A stretch of DNA of 64,000 bases from Anniella stebbinsi (GCA_029215795.1 JARDYH010000003.1:175844382-175908381); one strand, 5' to 3'. Counted from the first letter of the stretch, positions 9,954 to 23,644 are shown. The notes: generated by a model not told the origin, from the sequence alone. Translations and numbers: made by a program.

Positions 9954-11599
9954 CCCATGTGATCCATTCCCCCCACCCCCAGAACGTTGACTTATCTATT
10001 CTATTCAGTTTAAAGAGCTAAACGGCTTGCTAAACATTTGACTGTTTCTCTCCCACCACACAGCAAGGAATATGTGAGTGAGCCCACAAAACGTTATTAT
10101 CCTATTTTAAAAAACTGACTAGCCTACTATGAGGTTAGCAGCCTGTGTTTCCATGCTGGCTGCAGAAGAGAGGAAGTTTCATCCTTTGTGGCCTGCATGA
10201 GAATACAGGCTACTAGCATCTTGGGAGGCTAGTTAAAAAAAAGTCTTCTAGAAAGTGCAGAGAAGAGATAGAGCACTCCCACGTGCTCCACCCTCTGCCA
10301 GCTCTATATTTCCATGCTGGATGCAGGAAAAAGAAGGCTTTCGTTCCCTACGGTTAGCACAGAAACAAAGCAAAGCATAGAGCAATCCATCTCTCTACCA
10401 GACCTCTCTCTTGCCTGCATGGAATTCCTGGTCACTTATGGCTACTATGCAAGTTGTTATATAAAGGATATACACATATTTTGTTTGTTTCAAGTAAAGC
10501 AACATCTCACACACTGTCCCAAAGTTAAACCTTCAAAACCGATTTCATGGGAGGCAGGCGGAGTTGAGCACAACTGCCACTGAAAGTCCCACAACATACC
10601 TCTTTCAAGGCTTAGACCTCTCATTATCTGCCTCTCCTTCCTTATAGCTCTTATCTTTTAAGACTGGAAGCCTCTGGACAGGGTTATTCATAAGTCCATC
10701 ATTGGAATAACTAGCTTTTTGGAGTCACTTTAACATCCCAAATTCAATGTTTTGTCAAGAAGACCTAAACATCACTAATCCAGCACAATCAATATGCTGT
10801 CATTTAAGACTACTGATTACAGAAGCACAGTGGAAGAATTGACACAGTCAAGGGAATTACAGTGATCTGTATAACACTTCGGTTTCTATACCAAAGAAAA
10901 GGAATTTGATATGCCACCTTTTATTATCCGCAGACTTCTCATCTTACCCCATTTCTATAATAGTCTTAAGATATTTTAAAGGAAAATTGTTCTCATTTTG
11001 GCCACCAATTTCTATTTAGATCTATAGCACACCTGCAAGTAAAGATTTCCTGAAGTAAGTCTCTCTAGACAAAGCCACCCTGTTACCATAGCACCAATTT
11101 TGATGCTGTCTGTTCAAGTAGATTATGGTAGCCTTGATAAAACTCAGTTGCCAACGGAGTGGTGCGCTACTAAGAGGTACCAAATGCCAAGCAACTCTTT
11201 ACAGTTATGCAATCAGGCAAAGTGTACAGAATGCTCTTCTAGTGCCTCCTACTGGCAAATTTCAAGCAGTGAACACTATGTGGATACAATATGAACATTC
11301 TGACAACCTGCTGAAAAGATGTGAATAGTTTTAAAAGAGGTCAAGTTTTGAAAACACCCTCCATCTTGAATTTGAGAGCACACCAAAAGCATTTGTTTGA
11401 TTGTGCTAGGGCCATCAGACTTTTCCAACAAAGGGGATCTCCAAATAATAGGGAAATCCTATATTTCCTCTGTGTGGTCCATGCATTTGTTTACTCTAGT
11501 TTTACTCTGTTTTAAACTATTTTGTGTTTTTATATATGTTTTATTATACACTAGGCCTGTGAGGTAATTTTAAAATGAATTAAATTAATTAATTTATTT

Positions 11600-12215
11600 T
11601 CTCTCTCTTACCCCTGAAGCAGGCCAGCTCTCCATGGCCCGCTCAACCATCTTCTGCTTGGGGCTCTTGGCAGGTGCCAGAAAGCCTCCAAGGGTGGCCA
11701 GGTTGAAGGCCTGCACCTGCCATGGCCACACTTCTCGCTCATCAAGTGCTCCAGCAGGAGGCTGTTGTCCCCGGCACATGTCCCCATTTATCGGGCCTAT
11801 TCGGGCCATGATTTTCCCTGTACCCACAGAAAATTAAAACTACAACTCCTGTCATGCCTTTCGCCATGGGGCCTGACTTGCCCAATGGGAGTCTTGCTGC
11901 CAAGACTCAAAGGAAGTGAAGTCTGGCTGAGCTGTCCATGCTGCACTGCACAATTGGTGCCCATAGGTAGGCTGTGAGGGAGCCGGCTGACTGATTGACT
12001 GACTGTTAGCTCAGTTGTTGCCACTGGCGACAGGCCTGGAGCTGCATCCTCCTTCCCTCCTGCTTCCAATGATGCCTAGCAACCAATGCAGCAGGCCCCA
12101 GGCACTCTCCCATCAGGCCCAGGATGGCGAGCCACTTCCAGATGATAGCCACCAAAGCCCATTAAGTCTTCCGTCCCACCCAAGGCATACTGGGAGTTGT
12201 CGGCATAAACCTAGG
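11600..12215. repeat. Unclassified 0.6-kb repeat, copy 1
   Basis: GC-richer than its surroundings. Resembles 12720-13342 in order: GAAGGCCTGC, CTTCTCGCTCATCAAGTGCT with CCAGCAGGAGGCTG, ATTTATCGGGCCTATTCGGG, and at the end AGGCATACTGGGAGTTGTCG with GCATAAACCTAGG. No coding or terminal repeats recognised. Confidence 0.5.
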
Positions 12216-12719
12216 TCCCTGAATAACATGTTAATCTTTGAACACTGTCTGAGGTGTGGTGGGAAACAACTGGAGACTGGGCCTTCTTAGTTGTGGCACC
12301 CTGGTTATTGATTTCTTTTTCCCAGGCACAATGGCCTAGTGACTGCATTAATGGCTTTTAACGTGAGATTTTTTTTATGCTGCGTTTTCCCCCCATTATA
12401 ACTAAACCACAACATTCCAAGACAGATGCAGGAATTACTGTATAAAGTTTATGATTTTTATGTAAAAGCCTAACTATACCATTGATATAGAAGAGTGAAT
12501 GGAGGAATGACTGATAGCTGAGGCTAGACTGGAATGGTGGGCAGAGTTAGTGGCAGTTGGAGAAAGTCAGGTAGAAGGAGAACAAAGACAGTGAGTTAAG
12601 ATTGAGAGATAGTGACCTGGTTTTCACATAGTGAACTGGCTTACTAACCAATGCTTTATTTAAAATTAGCCACTCTACATGTCAGTAGTACACCTCCCAG
12701 CAAACCTTTGGTGGCCCAC

Positions 12720-13342
12720 AGGTGCCTATGTCCTCTGAGCGGCGCTTCCCCTCCACTCTTTGCCGATGCTGCTCTTTGATAGAGCATCAAGTAGCATCAC
12801 CGAGGAGGGGAGGTAAGCCTCAGCTCCGGCCAAGGCCTGCTGGGACTGACGCGGCCCATGCTTCTCAGCCACCAGGTGCTCCATCAGAAGCCTGTACTAA
12901 AGGGGCTGGGCCAGGCCAGGTACTTGCCCCCTTTATTGGGCCTGTTTCTGGGCATCTGCAGAGAGCCTTCCCTTCCTTCTTAAGGGTGAAGGCCCCTTGT
13001 ACACTTCCCCCAGAGTCTGAAAAAACAGCAATATCAGGATGGAGTGCCTCTGCGCATGTTTGGCCCCTCAAAGTCATGCTTTTGTATCTAGTTATGATTT
13101 TAAAACCGCACATGGCAGGTGGAAGGAGGCACCAAAGATAGATGCAGCCCATTTATGTGGGTTGTTTCCTTTTATGTGGAATTGGGTTGACTACTTGAGA
13201 CTGACTTTAGGAGTCTAGGTTATGAAATGCATGCAGTGGCCACCCATCCGTGCACTCACAATGACAGCCAAAGGCTGGTAAGTCTGGCATGCTGGGAGTT
13301 ATGCCTAAGGCATGCTGGGAGTTGTAGGCATAAGCCTAGATT
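12720..13342. repeat. Unclassified 0.6-kb repeat, copy 2
   Basis: Second copy of the unit at 11600-12215. Ends in two tandem GGCATGCTGGGAGTT motifs (about 13288-13325), each the complement of the ZNF143-like AACTCCCAGCATGCC. Confidence 0.5.
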
Positions 13343-13539
13343 TTTATATTAAATTCCTTTAAAAATACTTAAAACCCAAATTTTTGTGTTTTTAGATTTT
13401 TCTGGTACATTAAATAGCCAGACCTATCAGCATGCCAAATTTCAAGTTTCTAACTCATCTGGAAGTGGGTAAACATTTCTGGACATACATCCCACACACA
13501 AACTTTCTGCTTTATAGGTAGAAATTATTATTTTTTATA

Positions 13540-13775
13540 ATGTGTTTTTGTTTTATTATATATTATATTTTGTATAATGTGTTTTAATGGTTTTTAATGG
13601 TTTTTAATTTTTGTAAACTGCCCAGAAAGCTTCGGCTATGGGGCAGTATAAAAATGTAATAAATAAAATAAAAATGTTATTCCATTTTACAGAATTAAGT
13701 CTTGTTTTGTGAACCACCCAGGGAGTTTTGGCAGTAGGGGAGTATAGAAAGGCAATAAATAAATAAATAAATAAA
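13540..13775 (+). repeat. Two LINE 3' ends in tandem
   Basis: GTAAACTGCCCAGAAAGCTT followed by CGGCTATGGGGCAGTATAAA and an AATAAA tail (to about 13675). Then GAACCACCCAGGGAGTTTTG and an (AAAT)n tail at 13753-13775. Both match the 3' end of L2-type LINEs elsewhere in the window. Confidence 0.7.
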
Positions 13776-14367
13776 GTGCTGCCTTTATATATGCTGGGAA
13801 ATAGTCAACCATGACCTCAAGTACTCAGCATGTTTTAGCAGCAAGAGGGCTTTAGACACAGGAAAAAACATGTAAAGAGTACGCAGTGAGTGGTAAAGAA
13901 TAAAGAGGGGGGAAATCTAGACACATTGAGTCATTTAAACTACTCTGTTCTCAAGAAACAATGATAGTTCTTGCATTTCATTTTAAACAAGGGAGCATTT
14001 GTAAGTCCCTCCCAAATCTGAGCTGGTGTCTGCACTGCCCTTAAGTCACAAGATGCATGCAAGCGGCAAAGTCATTAAAATGTAAAGCAACAAGCAGTCC
14101 TTTTGTAGGTTTTAAGATATGAAGTGTCTCAGGGAGAGGGGATATTTGTAAGTTAATTGGGGGGAGGGATAGGTGAATAACCCAATCTATAACCACCCTC
14201 CTGCCTCCATCAGCTGGGCTGGTCCCAGAGCCTGGCTTCAGTGGGGAGAGAAGATCAAACACTGCTGAAGAAAACTGAGATTATCTGCAGCAAGAAGAGG
14301 GTTTATCACCAATCTCACCCTTCCCCCAAGAACTCAAGGTACTGTAAACAGTGCTACTCCCCCCTCC

Positions 14368-14480
14368 CACCAACAATCCTGTGAGGGATGTGAGTCTGAG
14401 ATATAATGACGTTACTTACTGTGCTTTATGGCAGAGTAGGGATTTGAACCCAGGTCTCCCTGGGCCTTCCCACCACAATG
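14368..14480 (+). repeat. MIR/CORE-like SINE fragment
   Basis: AATCCTGTGAGGGATGTGAG and GATTTGAACCCAGGTCTCCC are in the expected order and spacing. Confidence 0.55.
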
Positions 14481-14776
14481 GGTCACAGCTAATCACTGCC
14501 ATGTCTACCTTTTCCCCAGCAACTGTCCTTGACACTTTCAAATGCGCCTCAAGGCAAAATGTTCTCTTCCTAATCTAGTACAGCCCCTTAAAATTTTAGT
14601 CTATATAAGCAGGTACCACATTAACAGTAAAGATTCCCAGCAACTAGGAAGCACTAAATTCCAGGTCACAAATTTTACTTCTACCAAATACATGTGCTGT
14701 GTTAAATTTTGGATTTTATGCTCTTGAGAAGTAATACCTCTCATATAATTTATAATCAGAAAAAGGTTCTTCTAAG

Positions 14777-14922
14777 GCAGCCTTCCCCAGCCTAGTGTCC
14801 TCAGGATGTATTGGACTATAAATCCCATCAACTCCAGCCCGCAAGGTCAGTGGCTGGGGATGATGGGACTTGCAGTCCAACACACTTTGAGGGTGCCAGG
14901 ATGGGGAAGGCCATTCTAGGAA
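14777..14922. repeat. hAT-like palindromic MITE (family M1)
   Basis: AAGGCAGCCTTCCCCAGCCT and GGATGGGGAAGGCC at the ends, with GATGGGACTTGCAGTCCAAC inside. Confidence 0.8.
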
Positions 14923-15164
14923 GGTTTTTTTGTTGTTGCTAAAGCAGGGGTACACAACCTCCAGGCCACCAAGGCCTTAACCGTGCTCCCGGGGGATATG
15001 CCCTGACCTCCCTGCCAATGCTCATAAAATAGCTCTTTCCACACTGCTGCTAACAGCAAGAACAGAGCAATCTGTATCAAGATCACTGGTGCATGTATGG
15101 CCCTTGACTGAGGATACAAAAAGGTTGCACACCCCTGAGATAGAGTATAGTTTGCTGTGACCAA

Positions 15165-15240
15165 GACTGCAATCCTATGCATACTTAGAAGAAATTCCCC
15201 AATGAACTCAGAAGTTTTGAGTAAATATTCATCAGACCCA
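15165..15240. repeat. Short palindromic repeat (family M3)
   Basis: GACTGCAATCCTATGCATAC with a degenerate CCCCAATGAACTCAG centre; one half only. Confidence 0.5.
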
Positions 15241-16993
15241 GCTGTAAAAGAGCAAGTTACATCAGTCAACTATAGTATTTTCCTTCACTTAGAAATGGTA
15301 GAATCATTAGAGCACCCACCCTCCATTAAAAGTGTTCAATTCCGCACAACAGAAGTCTTCACTATGCCTGTTCAGTCATCTTATGTAACTTAAAGAGTTT
15401 TATGCAGAAAGATGTCACATCAGAACACGGCAAGCAGTTGGTATGTAGTTCTAACAATCCAAGACTACTTCTCCAGAATTAGTGCTGTTAGATCTTGCAT
15501 GCTACATCTGCTGTCTAAGAACACAGAGTGATTAATAACTTGAGCAATATTTCTAGTACAACCTATACAACACTCTTTCTACTAGAGGACTTCAAGTCAA
15601 CTCACATGATTTTTTCCTAAGACTTCCACAACTAGGAACCAGTTGTTAATTTGCACATGTTGAACCTGTCTTCATTTTGGCTTGAATCCAACAGTGCCTT
15701 TCACCAGCAGAATGGAAACCGCTGGCAGAAGGGGTTTCTCCCCCCTCTCCCCAAGCACCCTGCAAATTTGCTCCAGATATAGTATGACACCAATTCAGTA
15801 CACACCCACAAGGACCTGCAGTGTTTTTGAAAAAGATAAAACAGGCTTGCAAGTGCTGCAACCAAGGGCAGAATTTGATGGAGACATTCAGTATCAAGTC
15901 TGCAAGGACAAGACTATTCAGCATGGTGCAGAATTACAACAGAATGAATATAAGCAGACCTAGAAAGATTTCAGCAAGTTCATGAAGGTCAAATTCATGC
16001 CTTTGCAATTGTCTACTAAAGAGATTTCTCCCCTCTCACATTTATCACTTAGCATCATGCTAGGACTTCCATAAAACACACACAAAAGCCCAGTGAGACG
16101 TTGCCTAGAAAGAGCCATTAGACATCAAGGAGCTCTTCTGTTAATGAAAAGTTATGGAGTGTCAACAGAGTTCAGATACTCTCAACAGTCAGCAACAAGC
16201 TTTTAAGAGAGTTACCAGCTAAACTGATGTGTGACTGATCACCCTGTTTTCTTATTCTGCTCAATGCTCATCCCGAGCATCTTATGATCTACATCAGGGC
16301 TGCAGAACCTCAGGGCTGGAGGCCACATCCCACCGGCCTGGGATCCCCCTTGATGACCATGCCCCCTTCCCCTGTTTCCACTACCTTTCCCCTCAAACAC
16401 CAATCACTTGGTGGTTTCCCAGCTTTTGTGCAGTTTTTCCCCATTCTAAAAGGTTGAAATGCCTTTTCTAAGACTTAGTTCCTGGCAGTAAGAGCTAAGA
16501 TATGCTGGCACTTCCACCCCTGCCCCTTTCGCCTTTGGCACCACCCACGAGGGGAATGAGGCAACTGGAAGCTTCTCTGAAATGGAATTCGGCCCTCAAG
16601 GTGAAAGAGATCCTGCACCCTTGATTTATATGCCCTAGGTACTGACTCAGAAATAGAAAGAGGCCAATATTCATCAGTGTAACCTTTCCCTGGATGTTCA
16701 GAAGTGCCACAGAGGGATCACCTGCTATTGTTGGTGAAGTAAATAATTGGGGGGGGGGAACTATTTCAATGTATAATTCATTGCAGGTTGAAAAGCCATT
16801 CAAAGGAGAGAATATTAGTAACCACACACACTGGAACATCCAAAAAAAAGTTGCCAATTAAATCAGCATTATTTTATCTGCAGACCAAACTGCATCACAC
16901 TTGAGAGGTTAAAGTCTCAGCCCATATAAGTGGGCCAATTCTCAAATCTGGCAAATCTCAAGAGACCACCACTTTCATGGTGACTGAATTAAA

Positions 16994-17168
16994 ATGACAC
17001 ATTAAGCCATTATGGTTTATTTTTCTGACTAAACCATGATGGCTTATTGTGTCACCTGCATGCTGTTTTTCCCCAACCATGGTGGTTTTTAGCCAAACTA
17101 AGCCACCTCGGTAAGCCTCTGTCTGCAGTGAAGCTTACTTAAGCCATCATGGCTTATTGTATCACCTG
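16994..17168. repeat. Palindromic MITE remnant (family M4)
   Basis: TGACACATTAAGCCATTATG and its complement CATGATGGCTTATTGTGTCA form a hairpin at about 16996-17055; a third arm lies at 17143-17165. A related arm near 17935-17962 suggests the element originally ran to about 17965. Confidence 0.55.
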
Positions 17169-18420
17169 GCACTCCAGAATGCTTTAAGCACATCACCTAT
17201 AGAATTGCAAAAGCAGTCAAAACTGCTGCCGCCAACCTGCTCTTTTCAGGAGTTCTCTGTTTCCAAGATCTGCCTAGCAACAGATTGCGCAGTCTCCCTG
17301 TCTCCGTCCTCATCCCTCTCTCAGCAAATTTCCAAAGTGACAAACCCACACGTTTCTGATGAAGAGCCACAGCTGTGCAGGGTTTTAGTGCTGCCCGAGT
17401 GCCTCCCCATGATGGTAACGTGTGTGTGAAATTTTGTCCCAGTCCTGCAAACTTTCAAGGGTGTAGAGCCCCCCACTTTTGGGTGCAAAGTGCCTTAGTA
17501 GTTTCAAAGCATTAGTAAGAAAGCCCAGTTTTAAGCAAGCCAAATAAGCCGCTTTGTATGCCAATAAACCTTCCCTTTATTTCTGTGTTGTTTGCTTGCT
17601 GCTGGCAAGGGGGGAAAGGCTTGGACCTTGGGGCTGTGGGATAGGAAGGGAAAGGGAAGGGGAGAACTTTTCCATGAAAAAGCAAAGTTGGGGTGAGATT
17701 GGTGGCGATAAGGCAGAGACAGAGGACACAAAAATATGCCCCAAGCATGCAGCCGACCAAGCAGAGAGAGGAAGGTGACACAGCTTCAGTGCAAGTGCCG
17801 GCGGGATATGGCATCCACTGCAAAGGAAGCTGAGGACTACAGAGGGAGGAGGGGTGGGGGGAATAAACCACACTGCATAGCTTAATTGTCCAATCGTGTG
17901 AGGGATCACAGGAGCTTATTTTGTGAGTAGCTTATAAACCACCATGGCTTAAAGTGGTGTGTGAAACCACCCAAAGTATGGGCATTAACATAATGGTCTA
18001 ATGACTGCCAAGGACTACACAGACTATTAAGCAGGCTGTAGCCGCCATCGAGATTCATTACTGGATCCCATCAAACAAAGAGTTACCTATGGAAGTAGCT
18101 AATCCTTTGAGAGGAATCAGAACTTTGAATTAAGTCGACATGGATCATCACCCTCTCCCAAGCATCGGTTCCATACATAGCAAACAGGCAGCTGTTTTCC
18201 TTGCACTTCAATATGGCCATGGCTGTACATGTTGTAGGATGAATAGAACACGTATCCTGTCCATGCCCTTGGTTGGCAGTAATTGAAACTTAACCCATAA
18301 AATTTAATTAGAGGAAAATATAAAGCCTCTGCTATAATGTTGTAAAGATCAGAGTAGTTTCAAGTTATCTTATCTACTAGACTGACAGTTATCCTAGCTA
18401 CTGAAAGTTATCCTAGAGGT

Positions 18421-18458
18421 GGGTGGACTTCAGGTGTGTGGGTGGACTTCAGGTGTGT
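18421..18458 (+). repeat. 19-bp tandem duplication
   Basis: GGGTGGACTTCAGGTGTGT occurs twice in direct contact. Confidence 0.9.
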
Positions 18459-19196
18459 GGGATTTACTTTGTGTTTTTACCAGAACCTTGAGATCCACCA
18501 ACTGGAGCTTGGTACAAAAGACATACACTTGGGATTAAAGAATTCAAAGCCCAGGAATTAGTTTTGAGTACCAGAACTGAACTGAGGTCAAAGGCCATCC
18601 ACACAAAAATCCACTCATGGTTACTTCCACCCACTCAAGTTTTCTTCATTTCAGCAGTATCATTTAAGGTGGGGGAAAGTCATTTTGTTGTTACTACTGA
18701 ACAACTGGGAGTCCACCCAGAGATCTACTACAAATCACCCAGAGATCTACATCTATCTTCTGCCCACCCCTAAATTAACTCTCCTAAAGGGAAAATGGAA
18801 AACATAATGTAAAAGTCCTTAAACCATATGAAAAAGCTCAGCTGGAACAAGATAATGTGTGGATGTAATGGGCATTCCAGGAACAACAGCAGGTTGAAAA
18901 CCCCGTGACACTGGGTGCAAGCAGTGTTTTAGCAGTAGATAGAAAGAAGCCCCTATGGACAATTAAAAAGATAAACAGAACCCACTTTCTAGTAGAAATG
19001 TTGTTGAAATTTGCACCAGCCCTGCAAAAGAGGCAGAAAAAAAAAACAAATAATAAATAAATAAACAATGCTTCTTTTGCAGGGAGGGAATAATTTCTTG
19101 AAATAGGGAGCAGGTTTGGCACAGCACTAATTCCAACAGCCGTGAAAGTACATCACCATAGCTAAGCCAAGGCATTTTAGTTACCGTACATTGGTG

Positions 19197-19343
19197 TAGC
19201 TTAGCTTCCCCCAACCTGGTGCCTTCAAGCTGTGTGGGGCTACAACCTCTATCATCTCCAACTACCACAGCCAGGTAAGATGGGTTAATGGGAGTTGTAG
19301 TCCCAACACATGTGGAGGGCTTCAGGTTGAAGGCGGCTGGTGC
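19197..19343. repeat. hAT-like palindromic MITE (family M1)
   Basis: Inverted ends around CTTCCCCCAACCTGGTGCC and a downstream GGGAGTTGTAGTCCCAACAC arm. Confidence 0.7.
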
Positions 19344-19372
19344 TGCTTTACTTGATGACAGAAGTGAAAAGA

Positions 19373-19505
19373 GTGCAATTCTATGTAAGTTTAGACAGGG
19401 GGGAAAAACCCTGCAACTCCCAGCATGTCCCAGTCAGCACAGCTGGCTGGGGCATGCTTGAAGTTGTAAGACCTTTTTCTGTGTAAACTTACATAGAATT
19501 GCACA
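19373..19505. repeat. Palindromic MITE (family M2)
   Basis: GTGCAATTCTATGTAAGTTT and AAACTTACATAGAATTGCAC are near-perfect 20-bp ends. Inside, GCAACTCCCAGCATGTCCC faces GGGGCATGCTTGAAGTTGTA. The arms carry a ZNF143-like core. Confidence 0.85.
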
Positions 19506-20034
19506 CATCTGGAAGGAACTAATGCTGGCTCACTAGATTCAAACTGACCAATTGTATGCTTCATGATTTGAAAGCAAGCAGGCTATTGAGAGCTGCATTA
19601 CAGATTACATGTTCATTTCCTATTACTGAGCACTGCCAATGAAAAATATCTGACCTCAGTTTTTACTTATTATACAAAAGATTATTCATTCAAAGGAACA
19701 GATTTACTAGGACTACAATTATTTGAATAGAGCATTATCTCCCAAGCACTCTCATTGACTAGATGTGGAATCAATATGGAGCTGGAGTAGTGTGACCGTA
19801 CTATAAGCTAAACATACACTTGTATCGCAAGATCTGATCCTTTTCACAAACTTGAGTGCTGGACTGCAATCGTATGCACTTCTGAGCTGAAGTACAAAGA
19901 TCTGTAAAGCACGGTTTTTAAGAAACAGGAAAGATCTAGTCTTTATGTCTGGTGAAACAGAAAAGAAGTCGGGAGTCCAAGTAGAGCTTCAGTGACAGCC
20001 ACAGACCTAGAAAAATATGATTAAAATTCTCACT

Positions 20035-20180
20035 CTAGCCATGAAACTGACTGGATCACTATCTCTCAGCTAGCCTACCTCACAGGGTTGTTGTTTCTCC
20101 ACCATTTCAACCTCACATGTACACCACCTTGAGCTCCTCACAGGAAGGACAGATACAAGTGTAACAAAATAAATAAAAGC
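20035..20180. repeat. MIR-like arm joined to a LINE-type 3' tail
   Basis: TCTCAGCTAGCCTACCTCAC with AGGGTTGTTG (antisense MIR-like core), then CACCTTGAGCTCCT and an AAAATAAATAAA end. Confidence 0.55.
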
Positions 20181-23030
20181 TTGCCCCCAATTACGTAAGT
20201 CCATACCTACCACAAGCAATCATTAAAATTTCACCATTCCACTAATAAGACAATCAGCATTTAACTCAAAAACCTTATGCAAACATTTGCATGCATCCAA
20301 TTTCCTATCAGTTGTCCCAAGCCATTCAAAGAATTGAGACAAAACTTCATAGAAGTCAGGGGATTTTTTAAATCAGCTTTAATGCAAGCAAGTGTTGAAA
20401 CCCACCAGCATTTTAAGACAGCAACCCCATAAGAAAGCACACATTAGCTGTTGCACTACAACACAACTCCACAGCAGCACACAAAGTGTTGTTTTAATTG
20501 AAAAACCTGCCCCACCCAGTGCTTATCTTCATTTACAGTTCTTGTCCATTTGAGATAAAGAAGAAATCCTAAAGTGTGGTTAAAGTGGAGTTTGATGCCT
20601 TGCTCACCTTCCATTTCATCACAGTGCCTGGATTCCTTAATAATGGAAAGCCAAAAGGGTAAGAATAAGATGCGGGTTTAGTTCGAGCATTAAGACAACT
20701 TATCAATGAAGCTTTTCTTGGATGGAGTGCTTAAGGTACCAATTACTTTTTTAAACATTTGAACATGAAAGATTACATCCATTTGCTTTGTATTAAAAGT
20801 TAATATAGGTTAAGTGGTAAATGTAATATAGAATAGCTTTTAAGTATCTAATCTGAAGCTTGCTAGGAAAAAAGGAGTTTCCATTAGAAGTCTCAATAGT
20901 AACTTTGACTTAAGCAAAAGAAATGCATCTGTCCTTGTCTTTTGTGAAAGCAATGCACTCAAGTTACCTGCAGATTCATGCAGTCGATACCAGCTATTGC
21001 CACAAAGCCTTCTGCACTCTCAAAATCAAGTGTGGTTGATAAATTAGTTTTAGCCTTGGGATGCCGAGACACTTAAAGAGCTCCCTGCCGTAAATGCATA
21101 AGTGGCATAAAAAAGCAAGAAAAATCCCATCCCTTTTGTGGCTCAGAAGCAGGGGAGAGTGATCTAGCAGGCATGCTACTACTATAGCACTTACAGCAAT
21201 ACAAAGCAGCAAGTGCTAAAATTCAGCTAGAGTTATCAGTCCAAGTAAATCCAGGATGTACCTGATCAATTCAACAAGAGCAGTTACTCATCTTACAACA
21301 GCAAGTAATAACCAATGTGAAATAAATGAGAGTTAAGTTAGTCATGGCTAACTTAAGTACCATTTATTTCAATGGGTCTACTCTAAGTATTTCCAGAATC
21401 AGAAACTAGTTACCTTCACAAAAAAAGGACCTTCATCAGAACCATAACTCACATAACCTACAAACAAACAGGACTCCTAACCAAGATGGAAGACATCCAC
21501 ACACCCAAAATACAGTGACAACTCTCCAGTGGACTTGAACAGGGCATATCCTCCTCACTTTAGTCCATCTTCAAAGAATCTCATGCACATGCAAGGTATT
21601 TTCACCAATAGTTTCCACTGGGATGCAAAAAGTGTAGGCATCCAGTTGCACCCAACAGCCAGATTGCCAAAGACATCCAGGAATGAGGACCCAAAGCAGG
21701 TTTCTCCTCCCATTGGGCAGTCTAGTTTATCTTTCTTCCAGACTAGAAAGAAGATGCCAGGATCCCTTAATTAGCAAGAGTAAGGTTCTTCCTCTTACTA
21801 GTGCTCTCTGGCCCTCAAACCTCTCAATCTACCTAAAAGAGATTCTTACCCTTTTGCAGAACTCTGAAAATGAAGGTACACAAATTCACCAGAGTATTTT
21901 CCTTTTACACAAACATTGTGTAGTATCTATGTATTTATAACACCACCAGAGTTATTCTTATGGGATGCAATCCAAACATGTTACCCATATATATATTTTA
22001 AAAGGGGGTCAGCCTTCAAAAAAGCAACAGACAGCTAGCTAACCAATCATATGCAGAAATATCTACTTAACTTAAAAACTAGGCTGTTTATTTTGTAGAC
22101 ACAAGGCAAGGCCTAGATCTGGAAACGCCATACTCAATTGCTTTATCTTTGCCCATGTACAGTTGATAAAAGATAGAATAAGAAATGGTTGGATTTTTGT
22201 TTTCTTTGTGTGTTTCAGTATTTGATATTACAGATACTGATCTATTCTAGGCCAACTGTTTAGCCACTGATTGCTTGGTTTTGGTCAGCACTTTCATCAG
22301 ATATTTTACAGAAGATCAGATCTGTCTCAACTGACATTGTAACCATCTATGCCAGCTTCCAGGTATAGAGACAAAAGTATGCCACCACAATTCCTTTTTA
22401 TCCCCCCCTTCCAAATCAATGATATTGCGCTTAGTGGAGAAGAGCTGTTCATCTTATTTCAGATGGGAACCTTTAGTTTCGGCTCTTTGGAGACAACATT
22501 TGTCTCAACCCAAACAACTGGGTTTATGCCTTCTGTTGATAGCCTTGGCTTCTTATTTTAGCCTGAACTGTGATCTATTAGTTAATACAAACAGAAGCTC
22601 TTTGGGCATGAAGTGTAAGCAGAAGTGGCAACTGGACATCCACTCCAATGGGTAAACAGTTCTGTACTGTAATTGGATGACTGCATTTTCTACATCTATA
22701 AAATTGTCAAAGCATCTTAGTGTAGCTAAGACTGTAGCTGAACAGTCTAAACGGTTTACAGCTACATCAGTGGGGAGGGATGCAGGTTTTACCTGCTTTG
22801 AAAATAGGTTGCAGCCATATACTCAGTTTATATGGTGGGAAATTGGGAACCATAGACATCAACTACCAACTGTTTTCAACAATTTCAGACATACCCAAGC
22901 ATACATACTCTGCTTTTCTTAAAGCAGAAACTGGCAGATTCCTGATTAATGAGGGGTCGGCTCCATATTTTAAAGTACTGACTTAAAAATGATGACTATC
23001 TGAACTCAAAGTTGCCTACGCTTGGCTTAT

Positions 23031-23060
23031 TGGAGCAGATACAGCTGGAGCAGATACAGC
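23031..23060 (+). repeat. 15-bp tandem duplication
   Basis: TGGAGCAGATACAGC occurs twice in direct contact. Confidence 0.9.
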
Positions 23061-23370
23061 TTAGAGCATATTTTGACTCTTGGTTTAAGATAACAATGGT
23101 GATAATACAACAGCTTGTAAAAAAGTAAAGTTTAGGAACCACAAGTTTTGTCTATCAAGGCAAAGTTTAAAACAGATTAAAGAGATCTTAATGCAGCAAA
23201 ATTAGTCATCCAACTTCAGAAATACTCAGTGTTCAAATGTCAGCATGAGCTAGAAGATTGCTAAATAAATGCCCCCACCCACAAAAAAGTACTCATGACT
23301 CAGATTTAAGTTGATGCCATCTGTTGTCTTAGATCACAGATTTTAAAAGTGCCTTATGGCCTGCAACATT

Positions 23371-23644
23371 GATGTGGTTCACATGTAATGACAACCCAGA
23401 GTATGGGTTGAGTATGAGTCATTACTTGCAAACCCTGAATTTTAGTTTAACTATGGGTCGTTAACCATGAACAACCCAGGAAGAGAACTCATGGTTTGTT
23501 GTTGGGTTGTGAACTCTGTTTTTTTGTGGTTAACAACCCACAAGTAAACCATAGTGCAGGGATTGCATACAACAACAAATCACAATTCAACAAAAACTCA
23601 TATTCAACCCATATTCTGGATTGTCGTTACATGTGAACCAGGTC
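23371..23644. mobile_element. Palindromic MITE with about 49-bp inverted ends (family M6)
   Basis: The left end reads TGGTTCACATGTAATGACAA then CCCAGAGTATGGGTTGAGTA. The complement of the right end reads TGGTTCACATGTAACGACAA then TCCAGAATATGGGTTGAATA. The interior is a second palindrome of GGGTTGTTAACCA-like words. No coding. Confidence 0.85.

Noticed and set aside
12722..13141. 139-codon frame
   Set aside because: Lies inside the GC-richer repeated unit, and the other copy does not keep the frame.
17512..17909. Minus-strand frames of 110-119 codons
   Set aside because: Low-complexity Pro/Leu/Ser composition from a purine-rich plus strand, no motif and no splice context.
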